Source: Talaromyces rugulosus
Lineage: Eukaryota; Ascomycota; Eurotiomycetes; Eurotiales; Trichocomaceae
Direction of reading: 5' to 3'
DNA: 64,000 nucleotides
Assembly: GCF_013368755.1 (NCBI RefSeq)
Contig: NC_049563.1
Span: 3,472,001 to 3,536,000, forward strand
Every line of letters begins with the position of its first letter. Position 1 is the stretch's first letter. Below the pieces are notes generated by a model. The model saw only the letters and a program-made list of their open reading frames with translations. It had not been told where the DNA came from and made no database searches. The position numbers and the translations under genes are program-made. Positions 21,984 through 33,031 of this stretch are shown here, in pieces.

Positions 21984-23351
21984 ATGAGCGCTTCCGAAGA
22001 GACGCCCGAGCAGCTCCAGGCGCGTTTGACTGACCTGACAACCCACGCTGCTGCAAAAGATGCCGTGAAAGACCACAATGGCGCCGCCGAGCTGTACTCG
22101 CAAGCCACCGAGATCCAAGCCGAGTTGAATGGAGAAATGTCGCTGGAAAACGTGGGGCTGCTGTATGCCTATGGAAAGTCCCTCTTCAATGTCGCCGTGA
22201 GCAAAAGCGACGTTCTCGGTTCGAAAGTTACTGGCGATGCCTCGCAGTCGGAGACCACCGCGACAAAGCCATCGGGAGCTGAATCTACGAAGTCCGGCCC
22301 TATCAAGTCCGCAGTCTCGGGACCGGGTCCAAAGACGTCTCTCGACTCTGAACAGAAACCCAAGGGTCCGCTTTTCCAGTTTACCGGCGATGAAAATTTC
22401 GAGGACTCGGATGAAGATGAAGAAAATGAGGACAAAGCGGGGGAAGAAGAGGAAGAGGATGACGACTTTGCAAACGCATTCGAGGTCCTGGACCTAGCAC
22501 GAATTCTGTCGCTCAGAAAGCTAGAAGAGATAGAAGAAAACACGACCGGAAAGGAAAAAGCGGTAGAGATTGACCCCGCAACAAAACAAATCAAAGAACG
22601 TCTCGCAGATATCTATGACTTGCAGGCGGAAATCTCTCTGGAGGGCGAAAGGTTCGACAACGCGGTCTCGGATCTCCGGGCCGCTCTTGAGATCAAAGAA
22701 GTGCTATTGCCTTTTGAGGATGCCTCGATAGCCGAGTGCCACTACAAGCTCTCGCTTGCTTTGGAATTTGCTTCGGTCACCCAAGAAGAGAATGACGGGG
22801 AGCAACAGGAAGAAAATAAACCCGTTGTGGTGAACGAAGAAATGCGAAAAGAGGCCGCAAAACACATGGAGACCGCTATCGAGAGCTGCAAGGTCCGAAC
22901 GACACAAGAAGAGCAGAAACTCGCAAATGGGGAGATTGATGGAGAAGACAAAATCAATGCTGCCAAAAGAAAGATTGCGAATGTCAAGGAGATAGTCAAG
23001 GACATGGAGCAACGAGTAAGTTTATATTCGTTCTTATATACCCTGAAGTAAATACACCGTCGCGGTTCTGACATATCTTTTAAGCTACTTGACCTGCATC
23101 GTCCACCCGTCTCGATCAACGATCCGGCCCAGGAAGCGGACGCAATGGACGCGTTGAACGGGATACTCGGACAAATTATTGGGAAATCATCCGAGGAGAA
23201 GAAGGCTGCGCTTGAAGATGTCACGAAAGGCGCCACCGATCTGTCTTCGCTGGTGCGGAAAAAGGCACCCTCCAGTGCCAAACGACAACACGATAGTACC
23301 GAGGAAGCAGAAACATCAAAACGGGCTAAAACAGAGGAACCAAATGAATAA
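21984..23351 (+). CDS. NASP/Sim3/Hif1-type histone chaperone (SHNi-TPR)
   Basis: Exons 21984-23015 and 23085-23351 encode 432 aa. TPR helices include HNGAAELYSQATEIQAELNG and NVGLLYAYGKSLFNVAVSK. They are interrupted, as in the family, by a long acidic stretch (SDEDEENEDKAGEEEEEDDD) that binds histones. The SHNi-TPR segment follows (LADIYDLQAEISLEGERFDN, then AIAECHYKLSLALEFA-like residues). The tail carries a KRAKTEE nuclear signal. Role: it binds soluble H3-H4 and helps deliver histones, including CENP-A in fission yeast Sim3. It shares a promoter with dpb2, which fits S-phase expression. Confidence 0.9.
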
Positions 23352-23614
23352 CCAGAGCCCGAGAAGGGAATCAAAAACTTCTAGTTGTACATCCATCTGC
23401 CAGGGGGGAAGTCAGCCGAATTTAATATGCTAGTAGATGTTTAGGTGAATTTGTGACATGATCCTAAGAAATGATAATGAATGTGGCTTAACAGCTGTAT
23501 CTGCAAATAGAAACAAGGAATGAAAGTGACTAAAAAAAAAAGAGACCTGGGTATCAAAGAGAGGGCGTATCATCGTTACGTGTAGAAAAGGCGTTTCCTT
23601 TCAAAAAGTCATGG

Positions 23615-24307
23615 TTATCGCCGACCATCCAGCTTACGATTTCGTCGGCGTGTTGCAAGAGTGGGAGTCCAGACACCCGCGAAAAGGTCCTCACATTCAT
23701 CTTCGTCTTGACTGTCAAACTCCACGTCCGCATTTTCGGCTTGAGGAGGGCATGTACTAGGCGATGGTGGAGTAGAAGTAGTTGTAGCAGTGCCATCCAT
23801 GTCCCAGCATGAGGAAATGCTTATCCGTTTCGTTTCTAATATAAAATTGCCGACCTTGTATCGCTGAGACTCCTCTTCCGCAGCAAGGTACTTCCAGCCT
23901 AGAACGCTACCACAGATTACACAGCTGAGATCACAGACGGTATGTGCACCAGTCACAAGTTGACGCGGAACTGCCTTTTGTGTGATTGTATTCGACAACG
24001 AGGTCGCAGATGGTGCCGCCGCCGCAGAAGCAGATGTACCGGCTCCATGCCCCGAGACGAGATAGGCGCGTCCATGGCGACCTGTGAATCCCTTACTAAT
24101 TATCTGAGACGTGAGACAAATATCTGCTCCGCAGCGCGAGCACCGAATATACGAGACGTGAGATTCGTGAGCTCTGTCGCTCTTCTTCCCCGCTTTTGGC
24201 TGCGCTTTTATTTCTTGTTGTCTATGGGGAGGGAACTGTCTGGACGAAGGTAGCAGAAACGTCGGAAACACCGAGAGAGGCGAGCTCCCTTTGGCGAATA
24301 ATGGCAT
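23615..24307 (-). CDS. Yippee-like zinc-binding protein with long C-terminal tail
   Basis: A single exon of 230 aa. The Yippee fold is marked by two zinc-binding Cys pairs, IRCSRCGADIC near residues 54-64 and CVICGSVLGWKY near 133-144, with GRHGRAYLV and HTVCDL between them. The last 60 residues are Ser/Thr/Pro-rich, then acidic, then basic, and are not part of the fold. Family members include yeast Moh1 (stationary-phase and GID-complex related) and animal YPELs. An intervening Ala-rich insertion (SASAAAAPSAT) lengthens the domain. A TGACGTCA site with a CCAAT box lies about 115 bp upstream. Confidence 0.85.
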   Translation of the reverse strand: MPLFAKGSSPLSVFPTFLLPSSRQFPPHRQQEIKAQPKAGKKSDRAHESHVSYIRCSRCGADICLTSQIISKGFTGRHGRAYLVSGHGAGTSASAAAAPSATSLSNTITQKAVPRQLVTGAHTVCDLSCVICGSVLGWKYLAAEEESQRYKVGNFILETKRISISSCWDMDGTATTTSTPPSPSTCPPQAENADVEFDSQDEDECEDLFAGVWTPTLATRRRNRKLDGRR

Positions 24308-24845
24308 GGTCAGCCTCTATTTCTTGCAAGCAGTGTAAATAAGATCAGATCACTGCCCAGCCAGAATTACAACATTACAACAAAATATTGTTGATGCGGG
24401 CGGTCTTCCTGCCCGATAACGTTGACGTCACCCAATCAGTAGATCAGTTGACCATCGCCGTGGGCCTAATGCCGCTTGGACGTGGCTCTAAAGTTTAAAG
24501 CAGTCCGATTGCGAACCGATGCTGTCCGTGTGCTAAGACCACGCAGGCTAAAGTTACAACCACTCGTCTATATTTCACACCGCTTCTATCTATGATTACG
24601 TCTATCAATATTATCAATGTGCAATAGATGACACAAAAATAGGCTTTTATTTGCGTTAAACTACCTAAAAAAAATAAATAATAACCCAATTTTAGAAAGC
24701 GACATAAGCCATTTCAAACACACGCGAAATCGCCGTAAGGTATAAAACCGACTAACTGTAGAGGCTCCGATAAATTTCATTCAAGCGTTGCTAAATAACT
24801 CCGGGGGGAAAGAGAGAGACAGAGAGAGAGAAAAAGAAATTGCCC
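24308..24845. other. Intergenic: Yippee promoter and antizyme 3' region
   Basis: This holds the Yippee promoter with TGACGTCA at 24423-24430 and CCCAATCAG just after it, then an AT-rich stretch (24580-24720). A GA-rich microsatellite (24809-24840) lies directly downstream of the antizyme stop codon. No gene is seen. Confidence 0.5.
24423..24436. promoter_or_regulatory. CRE-like TGACGTCA next to a CCAAT box
   Basis: A perfect 8-bp palindrome TGACGTCA is followed after one base by CCAAT. It lies about 115 bp upstream of the Yippee-like start. Atf/CREB-type bZIP factors (AtfA in aspergilli) bind the palindrome, and the Hap complex binds CCAAT. Confidence 0.5.
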
Positions 24846-25762
24846 TTAGATTTCCGCAACTAAAAAGAGCCAACTGTCGCTGATTGAGGGCTCGTTTGTG
24901 CCAGGAGATACCCAGGGTTCCAGCGTCGTCAACGAGAATCCACACCATCCCAGGCTTCGCACGATTCCCAGACCAAGCGGATCTGTCAAACGAGGAACAC
25001 AAGCAACGATATGGTCACAGCCTAGCTGTTCCATTTCGGCCAGTTCAAAAAGAGCGAGCAAGCTAGAGGATTTTAGCAAAAAGATATATATATGCCACTG
25101 ACAAAAGCTTACCCATTTTTGATCCCGCGGTCAGCCGTGTGATCGTCAAAGAAAACGAAAAGGGTCTTTTTCCCGCCATAGTCGGCTACAAATCCCCGGT
25201 AAATGGCGTCATTTGCATAATCCCATATCTCCAGGTATGTATCGACCGTCCGTTGTTTCGTTTTCGATGATTTCTCTGGCCCGATATTTTGCTGATACGC
25301 ACCCATCGCTAGCGACGTCCGGTGTCTGCGGTTCCTCTCACCAAGGAACATCGCGGATAACGTGTCGCAGAAGAGTCTCTCACACTCTTCTTTGATGGTT
25401 TGCGCTGCCTCCCCAGCATTTTGATATGCCTTATTTCTTGGCCGCGAGTCCTCTGCGTTAAAAAATGTAGAGGATCCAAAGGGAGGACTTGTCGTGCGTG
25501 TCTTAAGCCCCGAAGGGACCTCAGGAATACCACCCCGCTCCTAAAAAGAAAGAAAGGTCCGTTAGCCCAACGGTTCGAATGTGTCGGTCAAACGTCAAAA
25601 TGACTTACCTGTGCCGCCGGTAGTGCAGTAATGGAATCCATCTACCATCGCGGAAGAAGTGGTAGCCATGTAGCAACTAGCAAGAACGCTGATTTGGTCG
25701 TAACTCTCGCCGAAGTGACTCATTTGATTGAGATGACTACTTTCACTACTAAGGTCCTCCAT
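24846..25762 (-). CDS. OAZ: Ornithine decarboxylase antizyme, +1 programmed frameshift
   Basis: Exons 25762-25609, 25540-25113 and 25062-24846. Spliced ORF1 has 57 codons and ends GGA GCG GGG TGG TAT TCC TGA. The rest of the gene is open only in the +1 frame, so the ribosome must skip the T of TGA after TCC and continue GAG GTC CCT. The total length is divisible by three only with that shift, giving about 265 aa. TCC-TGA is the classical antizyme shift site. The C-terminal antizyme fold is recognisable: YLEIWDYANDAIYRGFVADY, KKTLFVFFDDHT, CVPRLTDPLGLGIVRSLGWC and SDSWLFLVAEI. Role: it binds ornithine decarboxylase, inhibits it and targets it to the proteasome. High polyamines raise frameshifting, closing a feedback loop. 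Confidence 0.92.
25521..25526 (-). promoter_or_regulatory. +1 ribosomal frameshift site TCC-TGA
   Basis: TCC (25526-25524) is the last sense codon of ORF1 and TGA (25523-25521) its stop. The downstream frame starts at 25522. The splice junction lies only 14 bases upstream of TCC, so the site forms just inside exon 2. Confidence 0.9.
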
Positions 25763-26310
25763 TGCGAATTCGGATCACACAAATAGAAGTAGATAATATA
25801 ATATTGATTGTGAGAGAGGCTGCGATTATCGTAATCGAGACGAAGGCTGGTAGTAAGTTGATTGCGGTGATCTGTGGTCGATGATGGGGCGGCGAGATAA
25901 GAGGAGGGATGAATTAATTGTGAAATGTGGTTGCCAAGACCGGTCCGATCACGTAATCTCTACCGCTGCCTCGCTGCCTTAACTCTGTTGTATATGATTA
26001 ATAATTAAAGAGATGATCTAGATTAAAGTAAATGGATTTCTTAAATAATATATCACTGTTGGTCAAGAGCAAGAGAGTCGCCATAATGAAATCAAATATA
26101 TACAAGGTCCTTAGCGTACAACCTCAAGACTCTTTCGCAGTAACAAGACCAGATCCAGTCCGATCAAGCAATTAAATAGCGAAACAGATGTCTATAACGC
26201 CGGATCTTCTCCAGGCAAAAATTGATACAAAAGAATCAGAAGGCCAGGCGGTTTGGCGGCAAAATGGTTGAGGCGGTAACGCCATTATTTCATGATACGT
26301 GAGGTGGCTC
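25763..26310. other. Intergenic: antizyme promoter and mpe1 3' region
   Basis: No gene is seen. AT-rich stretches (25990-26060) separate the two minus-strand genes. Confidence 0.5.
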
Positions 26311-28310
26311 TTACAGCTCACGGTAATCACTTGGTCGGATTCGGCGTTGCCTCGCTTGGTGCCTGTGTGGATTCACTGGCTGGCGAAAGTACGCATTATC
26401 GTCGTTGCTGGCGGGGGTATTGAAGCTCGCTCGTTGTGGGTTCGGGAACCCATTCATCCCTACACCACCATATGGATATCCAGACTGTGCTTGTATAGAC
26501 TGTGCTTGCATGAAATTATTTGACTGCCCGCCTTGCATTGGATTGAATGAGTTAACTTGGTCAAAGTTATTCCCGGGAAACATAGAACCATCTCCAAACA
26601 TTCCATTACCCGGGAAGCCAAAGTTGCCTCCACCCATTGGGTTCCAGCCATTGTTTCCTTGCTGCTGAAAGTTCATAGCCATCATAGGGTTCATCATGCC
26701 CATTCCATTGGTCATGAAACTGTTATCTGGGAAAGGCATTGAGGGCATACCATGGGGCTGAGAGAATGCCGGGTTGGGGAATGGCATCTGTTGGTTGAAG
26801 GGAAATGGCATCATGTTTGCGGCATTGTCTTGAGTTGCATTTTGCGGCGCATCCGTGTCGCTTTGCTGGTCGTCGGGCTTCGGTTTCTTTGCAGCGAGAG
26901 ATGATTCAGGGGTTTCTTCGCTTTCAGGCTCATCTTCTGCCGGTCTCTTCTTGCCCTGGCTTGTTTCGGGCTTATCTTGTACGGCAGAGGGGGACGCAGT
27001 TGTAGTAGGATGGGGGGTTTCCTTGGGTGTTTCGTCGTCTTTCTCTTGGGTTTCATTTGATTTCTCAACTTGCTCCTGCTTTTCCTTCTCTTTCTTTTCT
27101 TCAGCCTTCTCAGCCTCGTATGTTTTAATCTTAGAGACTGCCTCATCATCGGCTGTAAGGTTGTCCAGCAATACACCTTCAGTAGAACATCCCGGGCAAA
27201 CAAAATCACTCTCAATGAGAGCATTGGTGATGCATTCATTGCAATATGTTTGTTGACAGCAGGGTGTCTTGGTTGGTTCTAGGAACATACGCTTGTCAAC
27301 TGGGCATTCCAATCCTCTAGCTCGAAGTTCTTTGCTGCCTTCAGCGGCAGCAGCCTCCGCGGCGGCGGCTGCAGAAGCTTTCATTTTTTCTTGATACACC
27401 TCCCAAGCGGCCTTATCGGGGTTGGCAACAACAAAGTCACCGTCAGCGTTCACCATCACGCCAGAGTTTTTGAGGTCCTCTGAGGATCCATCTACAGCCA
27501 TGGCTGCGGACTTTTCTATCTTTGTTTGCAAAGACCGAGGGATGCCAGTAGATCTCTTAACACGGTACCGACCGTCAAACTTGGGATCGTTATTTGTTGG
27601 ACAGGCTTGAATCCAATGACCCTTCTCCCTGCAACGATAGCAAAGATAACCCGGAGGAGGTGGATGATCTGGTACATTTAATGGCCTTCCTCGGCCCCTT
27701 CCAGCGCCAACTGGAACCGCACTGTAAGGAAAAACAAATTATTAGTTACTATATCGCCCTTATTCTTTTATCCGTATTTTACTTACTTGGCCATTTCTTG
27801 CTGTTGTTCCTTCCACTGGTTCGCCTGCAAGTTGAACAGAGCATCGATCTTTTCATCTTCTGTTTGTGCGCTATCAAGCCCCGGGATAGTGGACTTGTCA
27901 CCAGCACCACCTGTATTTCGACCCGACGAAGGCAAATCGGTTCGTGTAGACGTGCGTGCCATAACAGGCATTTTTCCAGAGACATAGCGAGCAGCACCAC
28001 CTTTTCCTGGTCGCGCTGCGGGGAGTCTGCGCGCTATGACGGAGGTTGAACGTGGGATAATCGCTGTATCGTCATCGTATTCTAAATAACGCCTAAGTTA
28101 GTCATGCTTGAAGTATATAGCGGAAAGCAACTACAAACCTTCTTTAGTATCCTCGTTGTAGATGGACAATTCAAAGTCACTGCCATCGCCTAATCTGTTT
28201 TGGGTGATGATTTCTCGCTTCAGTTCAAATACTGATATTCCTGTGCCGTCAAAAGTCACCCTTGATGGTTCTTTTTGGGACTTGAATTTGAAGTGAACAG
28301 AAGACGACAT
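26311..28310 (-). CDS. mpe1: Mpe1-like cleavage/polyadenylation factor subunit (DWNN-RING)
   Basis: Minus-strand exons 28310-28139, 28081-27787 and 27721-26311 encode 625 aa. The domains in order are typical of Mpe1/RBBP6. First is a ubiquitin-like DWNN domain in exons 1-2 (SSVHFKFKSQKEPSRVTFDG, then EYDDDTAIIPRSTSVIARRL). Next is a CCHC zinc knuckle, CYRCREKGHWIQAC. Then comes a RING/U-box, CPVDKRMFLEPTKTPCCQQT followed by CNECI and CPGC. A Lys/Glu coiled region and a Met/Asn/Pro/Phe-rich low-complexity tail (FPFNQQMPFPNPAF) follow. Role: Mpe1 is a subunit of the cleavage and polyadenylation factor, binds polyadenylation signals and may act as a ubiquitin ligase. It is nuclear. Confidence 0.95.
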
Positions 28311-29314
28311 TGTATTTGTTTCTTCGGCACCGGTAACCTGGACTGTGAACTAAAAAGAAATGGTCGCAATGAACAAAGATCCGATCAAACAAATGTACGG
28401 AAAACTCGATAGAATAAGTGGTATGGGACCCCAGCAAACAGCTGTGGTCAAAGAAGAGGATCCTATTCCCAAGAGCTCAGAAAGGCAGGCAGGTTATTAT
28501 AAGATATAGTATCAAATCAGATGTCAAATGAACCACAGTTCAATGATTTCTATCGACGAGGGAATGGTTTGTTCGAATTTGACACAATTCTTCTTGTATG
28601 TGACTGAAACAGGAAAGATGGATAGCAAAAAAAGAACTTGTTACATGAAAGGGAAAAAGACTCCTGTATACACAAGGTGAAACAGAAAACAAGAAGCCTT
28701 CCTCGTCGACCGATACTGGAAGCAAAAGTCTCAATAAATTCAAATGAAAATTGTGTTTTCTTTCTCCTTAGCAAGGCTAGCAAAGCTATAGGGATTATGC
28801 TTCTCCTTCACGAGTTTGAAAAGATGCGATCGGGGAAGGGGTAAGGGTGGCAAAAATGACGAAAAAGACTTCGCTTTCAATTGCTTCTGAGGGAAACCCC
28901 GACGTCGCCTCAGGGAAGACGGCAGTTCCTGTTAACTGTTGAGCTGTATAGGTTAATTTCGGTGGAAAGAAGAGAAAATGGTCGACTGAAGGGGGTTTGA
29001 GAGTATGAAGAGGAGGAAGTGGGTGGAAGCGGTTCGAGCCGAGATGAAGAGGTGCGGCGTAGGATGGATTAGTCATGCCCGAGGATCACGTGGAAGTTCG
29101 CTGTTTTCGGACTAGCGTATTTCGTGACCGACTTGTCTTCGATATATATTTGACATCTTCCTTCTATAATTTTCGATATTTATTTATTGGCATCCATGAA
29201 TCTCAGGCATCTTTCGAAATGCGCAACAAGCTTCCATAACAATTAACTGACTTGCATGTCTATAAATTTTGTTCCTAAATTAGGTACATAATTCCTCGAT
29301 ATATAGTACTTCTC
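28311..29314. other. Intergenic: mpe1 promoter/leader and his7 3' region
   Basis: One kilobase without a supportable gene. The part next to mpe1 is pyrimidine-rich on the minus strand, as expected of a leader. A 93-codon minus frame at 28795-29076 has no recognisable domain and is probably chance. Confidence 0.45.
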
Positions 29315-31077
29315 CTAGCTACTGAATGAACCTTCTGTTTCAGGTTTACGAACAACGAAACCCGTGTCCACCAGGTGAGTCTTCACATCGGCCACGGTGT
29401 ATTCGCCGCGGTGAAACTATTTGCTGTTAGATCTCAACTCTAATCAAAGTACGAATCATAGATATGAACTTACCATGCCAGCCCCGAGCGCTGCATCTGT
29501 TGTTGTCCCTGCGAAGACGTCCGCGAAATGAGAAGGGTTCCCGGCTCCGCTTGAGGCTATGACGGGGATCTTAACTGCAGACTTGACGTCTTGGATCAGT
29601 TCCAGGTCGAACCCACTGTTGCTTCCGTCCTTGTCAATGCAGTTCAACAGTATTTCGCCCGCGCCCATGGCTTCCACTGCCTGCACCAGCTGACGAACAT
29701 CGAGATCTCGCAGCTCTCTGCCACCCTTGATGGTGCACTGGTACCAACATGTGTCTTGGCCCTTGGAGTCTGGGAACGCCGTTTTTATGGTGTGGTGGGT
29801 TGTTTCTTCCGGACCGCTAACATAGATGCGTTTGGGGTCGATGCTAACGACAACAGCTTGGCTTCCATACGCCTTTGAGATCTGTTCGATGGCAGTTTTG
29901 CCGGATAGTTTCTTTCCGCTCTGATAGTATTCCTCTGCGGCAAGGACAGCATCAGAGCCAATGCTGATCTTGTCTGCGCCTGATTGGAAATACATATTGG
30001 CGATTTCCGAAGCAGAAACCACGGTTCCATCCGTGTCAACTGAGTCTCGGATACCACCACCAATCGTAAGTGGAACAAAGACGGTCTCAGATGTGCGTCG
30101 TAAAATCTCCAGCATGGGCAAGTCCTTCAAGGGACAGTTGCGGAAGGATGTAATGTTCAAGAAAGTCACCTCATCGGCCCCTTGCTCGTAATACTTCCGA
30201 GCCATATCAACTGGTTTGCCTAGGTTTCTGACTTGCCCGCCGCTCGAGACACCGTCCTTTTCTCGCACATCGTACTGATCGCCTTTGGTGACCACGAGAT
30301 CACCTTGGTCGTTGGTGCGTACGTCGAGGCATGCAATGATTCTTCGAGTCAATCCATCCTTCGTCGTCGCACTGGTGATTCCGCCACTCTCGGTTTTTTT
30401 CCCCGTTAAGAAGGCACGAAGGGTGCGCAAGCCAGCCTGTCCACTCTTCTCCGGATGAAATTGAGTCGCAAAAACATTGCCGCGTGCTATGGCACCCACG
30501 AACTCCTCGTCTCCGTAACTCGCCGTAGCAACTGTCCAGCCTTGCCCTTCTAAGATCCCTGCTTCGTAGGGTGCAGCATACGAATGGACATAGTAATACT
30601 TGCTCTCTGGGTCCAGTCCGTATAAGCCGCCAGTGCTTTGTCTAATTTTAGCCGAGTTCCATCCAATATGCGGTACACTCTTGTCCTTGTCATCGAACTT
30701 TCGTAGCTGCAAAGGGATCACTCCCAATCCAGGAACATTGGGATCTTCAGCCGACCCTTCAAAAATTGCTTGAAGCCCAACACAGATGCCCATAAAGGGT
30801 TTTCCTGATCGAATGTGCTCTCGGATGGGTTCCAAAAACCCGCTGGACGAGAGTTGAGATAAGCAATGTCCAAAATGTCCCACTCCTGGCAGTATCAAAG
30901 TCTGCACGCACACGGTCAGTAGGAGACGTGCAGAGGGTGTTTTTGTCTGCTCACATGTGCCTTGGCGACTTCTTCTGGCGATCTAACCCATTCTACTTCG
31001 TAGCCGACTTTGTTGATTGCATTCACCAGGGATCTGACGTTCCCAGCAACATAGTCCAGGAGATGCACCGTAGGCAT
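29315..31077 (-). CDS. his7: Imidazole glycerol phosphate synthase, HisH-HisF fusion
   Basis: Minus-strand exons 31077-30955, 30901-29474 and 29416-29315 encode 550 aa, close to yeast His7 (552 aa). The N-terminal glutamine amidotransferase has the nucleophile in [12 protein letters not shown] (Cys at about 81) and the His-Glu pair in QFHPEKSG. The C-terminal cyclase barrel starts [20 protein letters not shown] and has [16 protein letters not shown] and [11 protein letters not shown] phosphate- and substrate-binding loops. Role: step five of histidine synthesis, also releasing AICAR into purine synthesis. A perfect TGAGTCA (Gcn4/CpcA-type) lies about 145 bp upstream. The last exon of 33 codons supplies the family-typical C-terminus. 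Confidence 0.97.
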
Positions 31078-31676
31078 GGCTGCTCGAATTGTCGAGATAT
31101 TCGACCTTTCTTCACAAAAGAATTACTCAGCGGAGACTTGAGACGATATTTTGAGTACTCTTAATGGCGAAAACTAGCAGCAATTGTGTCTTTTAGACGA
31201 TTTGCTGACTTGGGGATGAATGAGTCACAGAGGCAAGTCTTGTCCCCGCAGTTAAATAAGTCAACACCTCGACACGTTCAACGGCCTTTGCTTTTCAAAT
31301 ATTTCCACGCGTTACCGAATTGAAATGCGGCGACTCGACTCCCGAGGTGTGAATTTGGCCGATGCGTAGACCTTCAGCTTCTGCAAAAAGTTCCATGCCG
31401 AAGTCGGTGACTCTTTCCAACCATGTAATAGCCCCACCACAAAAAAAAATTGCGCGTACCAGACAGTCAAGCGCTTCGTATGAGACTACATACTACAAAA
31501 ATTAGAGAAGTAGTATGTATATAGACGAGAAGGGAAAAAAAATCTTTTCTAAAATTATTAGATTGTTGTACCCAGATTTACATTGGGCTCTAGTTAATTT
31601 TTACTCCAAGCAACGCTACACCGAGCAGAAAATGTATCCCGTTGTTAAGATGGGTGTTCCCAACGAATCCAGAATG
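31078..31676. other. his7 promoter and dCMP deaminase 3' region
   Basis: About 600 bp without a gene. It holds the TGAGTCA site listed separately, an isolated ACGCGT at 31307-31312, and A-runs near 31440 and 31535. Confidence 0.6.
31221..31227. promoter_or_regulatory. Gcn4/CpcA-type site TGAGTCA upstream of his7
   Basis: A perfect 7-bp TGAGTCA (TGACTCA on the other strand), about 145 bp before the his7 ATG. CpcA/Gcn4 binds this sequence in amino-acid biosynthesis promoters under amino-acid starvation. HIS7 is a known target in yeast. Confidence 0.65.
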
Positions 31677-33031
31677 TTAGAGGTATGTTAGACCATTCGG
31701 TGGCTGTAGGATGATTAGTTAGGCTTTCCAATATGCCCTGCAGTGGACTTTACCTGAGACAGCTGCCGGAGGTTGACGCCAGCAGCACTTAGAATAGCAG
31801 CGCTCTGTGTGTATAGTTAGCAAGACAGTTATCACTCATGCGCCGCTGAATTAAACCACCAACCTCTTTGTCCATATTATAGCCTTTAGAGTAGACAACC
31901 TCTGTTATACCGACTTGTGCGATTTTAACGGTACACGTCAAGCATGGGCATCTACCAAGAAAGTTAGTGTTAGGTTGTTGGCATATGGCCGATATTCGTA
32001 CGTATCACAATATAAAATGGCTCCTTCTCGGATCCTTTCTCGGCCGGCCTCCAAAAGTGCATTTTCTTCGGCGTGGATACATAGGCATGTCGAGAGACCT
32101 GAGCCGCCGCCTTCTCCTCGATTACAACGAGGACCTACAACAGGTGAGATAGAAAGCCAAAGAATCCTCATGGTGATATCACTTACACCCCCCTTCGTTA
32201 CAGTTGGTAATATTGCGCGGTGTGCCATTATATCCTGTACTAATGACCCGGCGATCCCGTACAATAACACAGCCAACTCTCCGCTTCATACAGTTGCTTC
32301 GCTGCGCAGCAAGAGATGCCAACTGCATAAAGTATTGGTCCCAGCTAGGCCGGAGGCGTTCCTCATTTGGCAGTTCAACAGTTTCGAGGGCCGCGTATAG
32401 TTCCTTCAGCGACGAGGACTCGTTGAAAAGCCGTACCGATGCTCGGTCAACCAAGTAAGCTTGGCCGATATCTCTGTCATACAACTGCCGGTCGCTCCAG
32501 AGCACAAACTTTTCAAGTGGCGGGGGTTCTAATTGGCGGCTACTGCATCTGTTGTGTGTGTAAGCTTCAGGAAATTCTGTCAAGCCGAAGAGGAAATGAA
32601 TGGTTCACCTACCTTTCGCGAAATCGCTGCCACCGCAAACTCACCGGTGCATCGACACTTACAAGCAAAAAGAAAGGCCGAATAAGAAGCTTATCCAAAA
32701 CTGAGCGATCCCAGATGTCGGTCGTAACCCAGCGCTCTGTCCACCGCTTCGTGACGAAATCCATAAACGAGTCCACGGATTCAAAGCTATGGCCACTTCC
32801 TCCTATAACGGACCTTTGCAGATACGCATCGCTGCTGGGATCATCAGAAACCGGGGCTGGATTGCTGTTCGCCAACTCCAGCCATTGGAAACCTTGCTCG
32901 CGGATCAGGTAGTCTGCGATGGCATGCTTCCCCGCGCAGATGCCTTTTCAGGACCTAGTTAGCCCTTGTTATCGCCGAATGGAGCCATGTGAGCATATCC
33001 TGGACTTACCACCACATAGCCCGATGAGCAT
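31677..33031 (-). CDS. dcd1: Deoxycytidylate (dCMP) deaminase with N-terminal P-loop domain
   Basis: Seven exons on the minus strand: 33031-33010, 32943-32613, 32548-32187, 32134-32002, 31951-31864, 31804-31754 and 31703-31677, giving 337 aa. The joins rebuild both zinc motifs of the deaminase: CIHAEENALLEAG with catalytic Glu, and CDTCPCLTC formed across the exon 4/5 junction. RRVGCVIVRDRRVISTGYNG precedes them, as usual. The first 140 residues are a separate nucleotide-kinase-like P-loop region starting MLIGLCGGICAGKH, a fusion common in fungal Dcd1. Role: it converts dCMP to dUMP, feeding thymidylate synthesis. Exon 1 is 22 nt and the last exon codes eight residues. It is divergent from atg7. 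Confidence 0.93.

Noticed and set aside
25560..25620. GGTTCGAAT near 25571, reminiscent of a tRNA T-loop
   Set aside because: No matching acceptor, D or anticodon arms around it; it lies in the antizyme intron.
28795..29076. 93-codon minus frame before mpe1
   Set aside because: No domain, Pro/Phe-rich composition from a pyrimidine tract; more likely the mpe1 leader.
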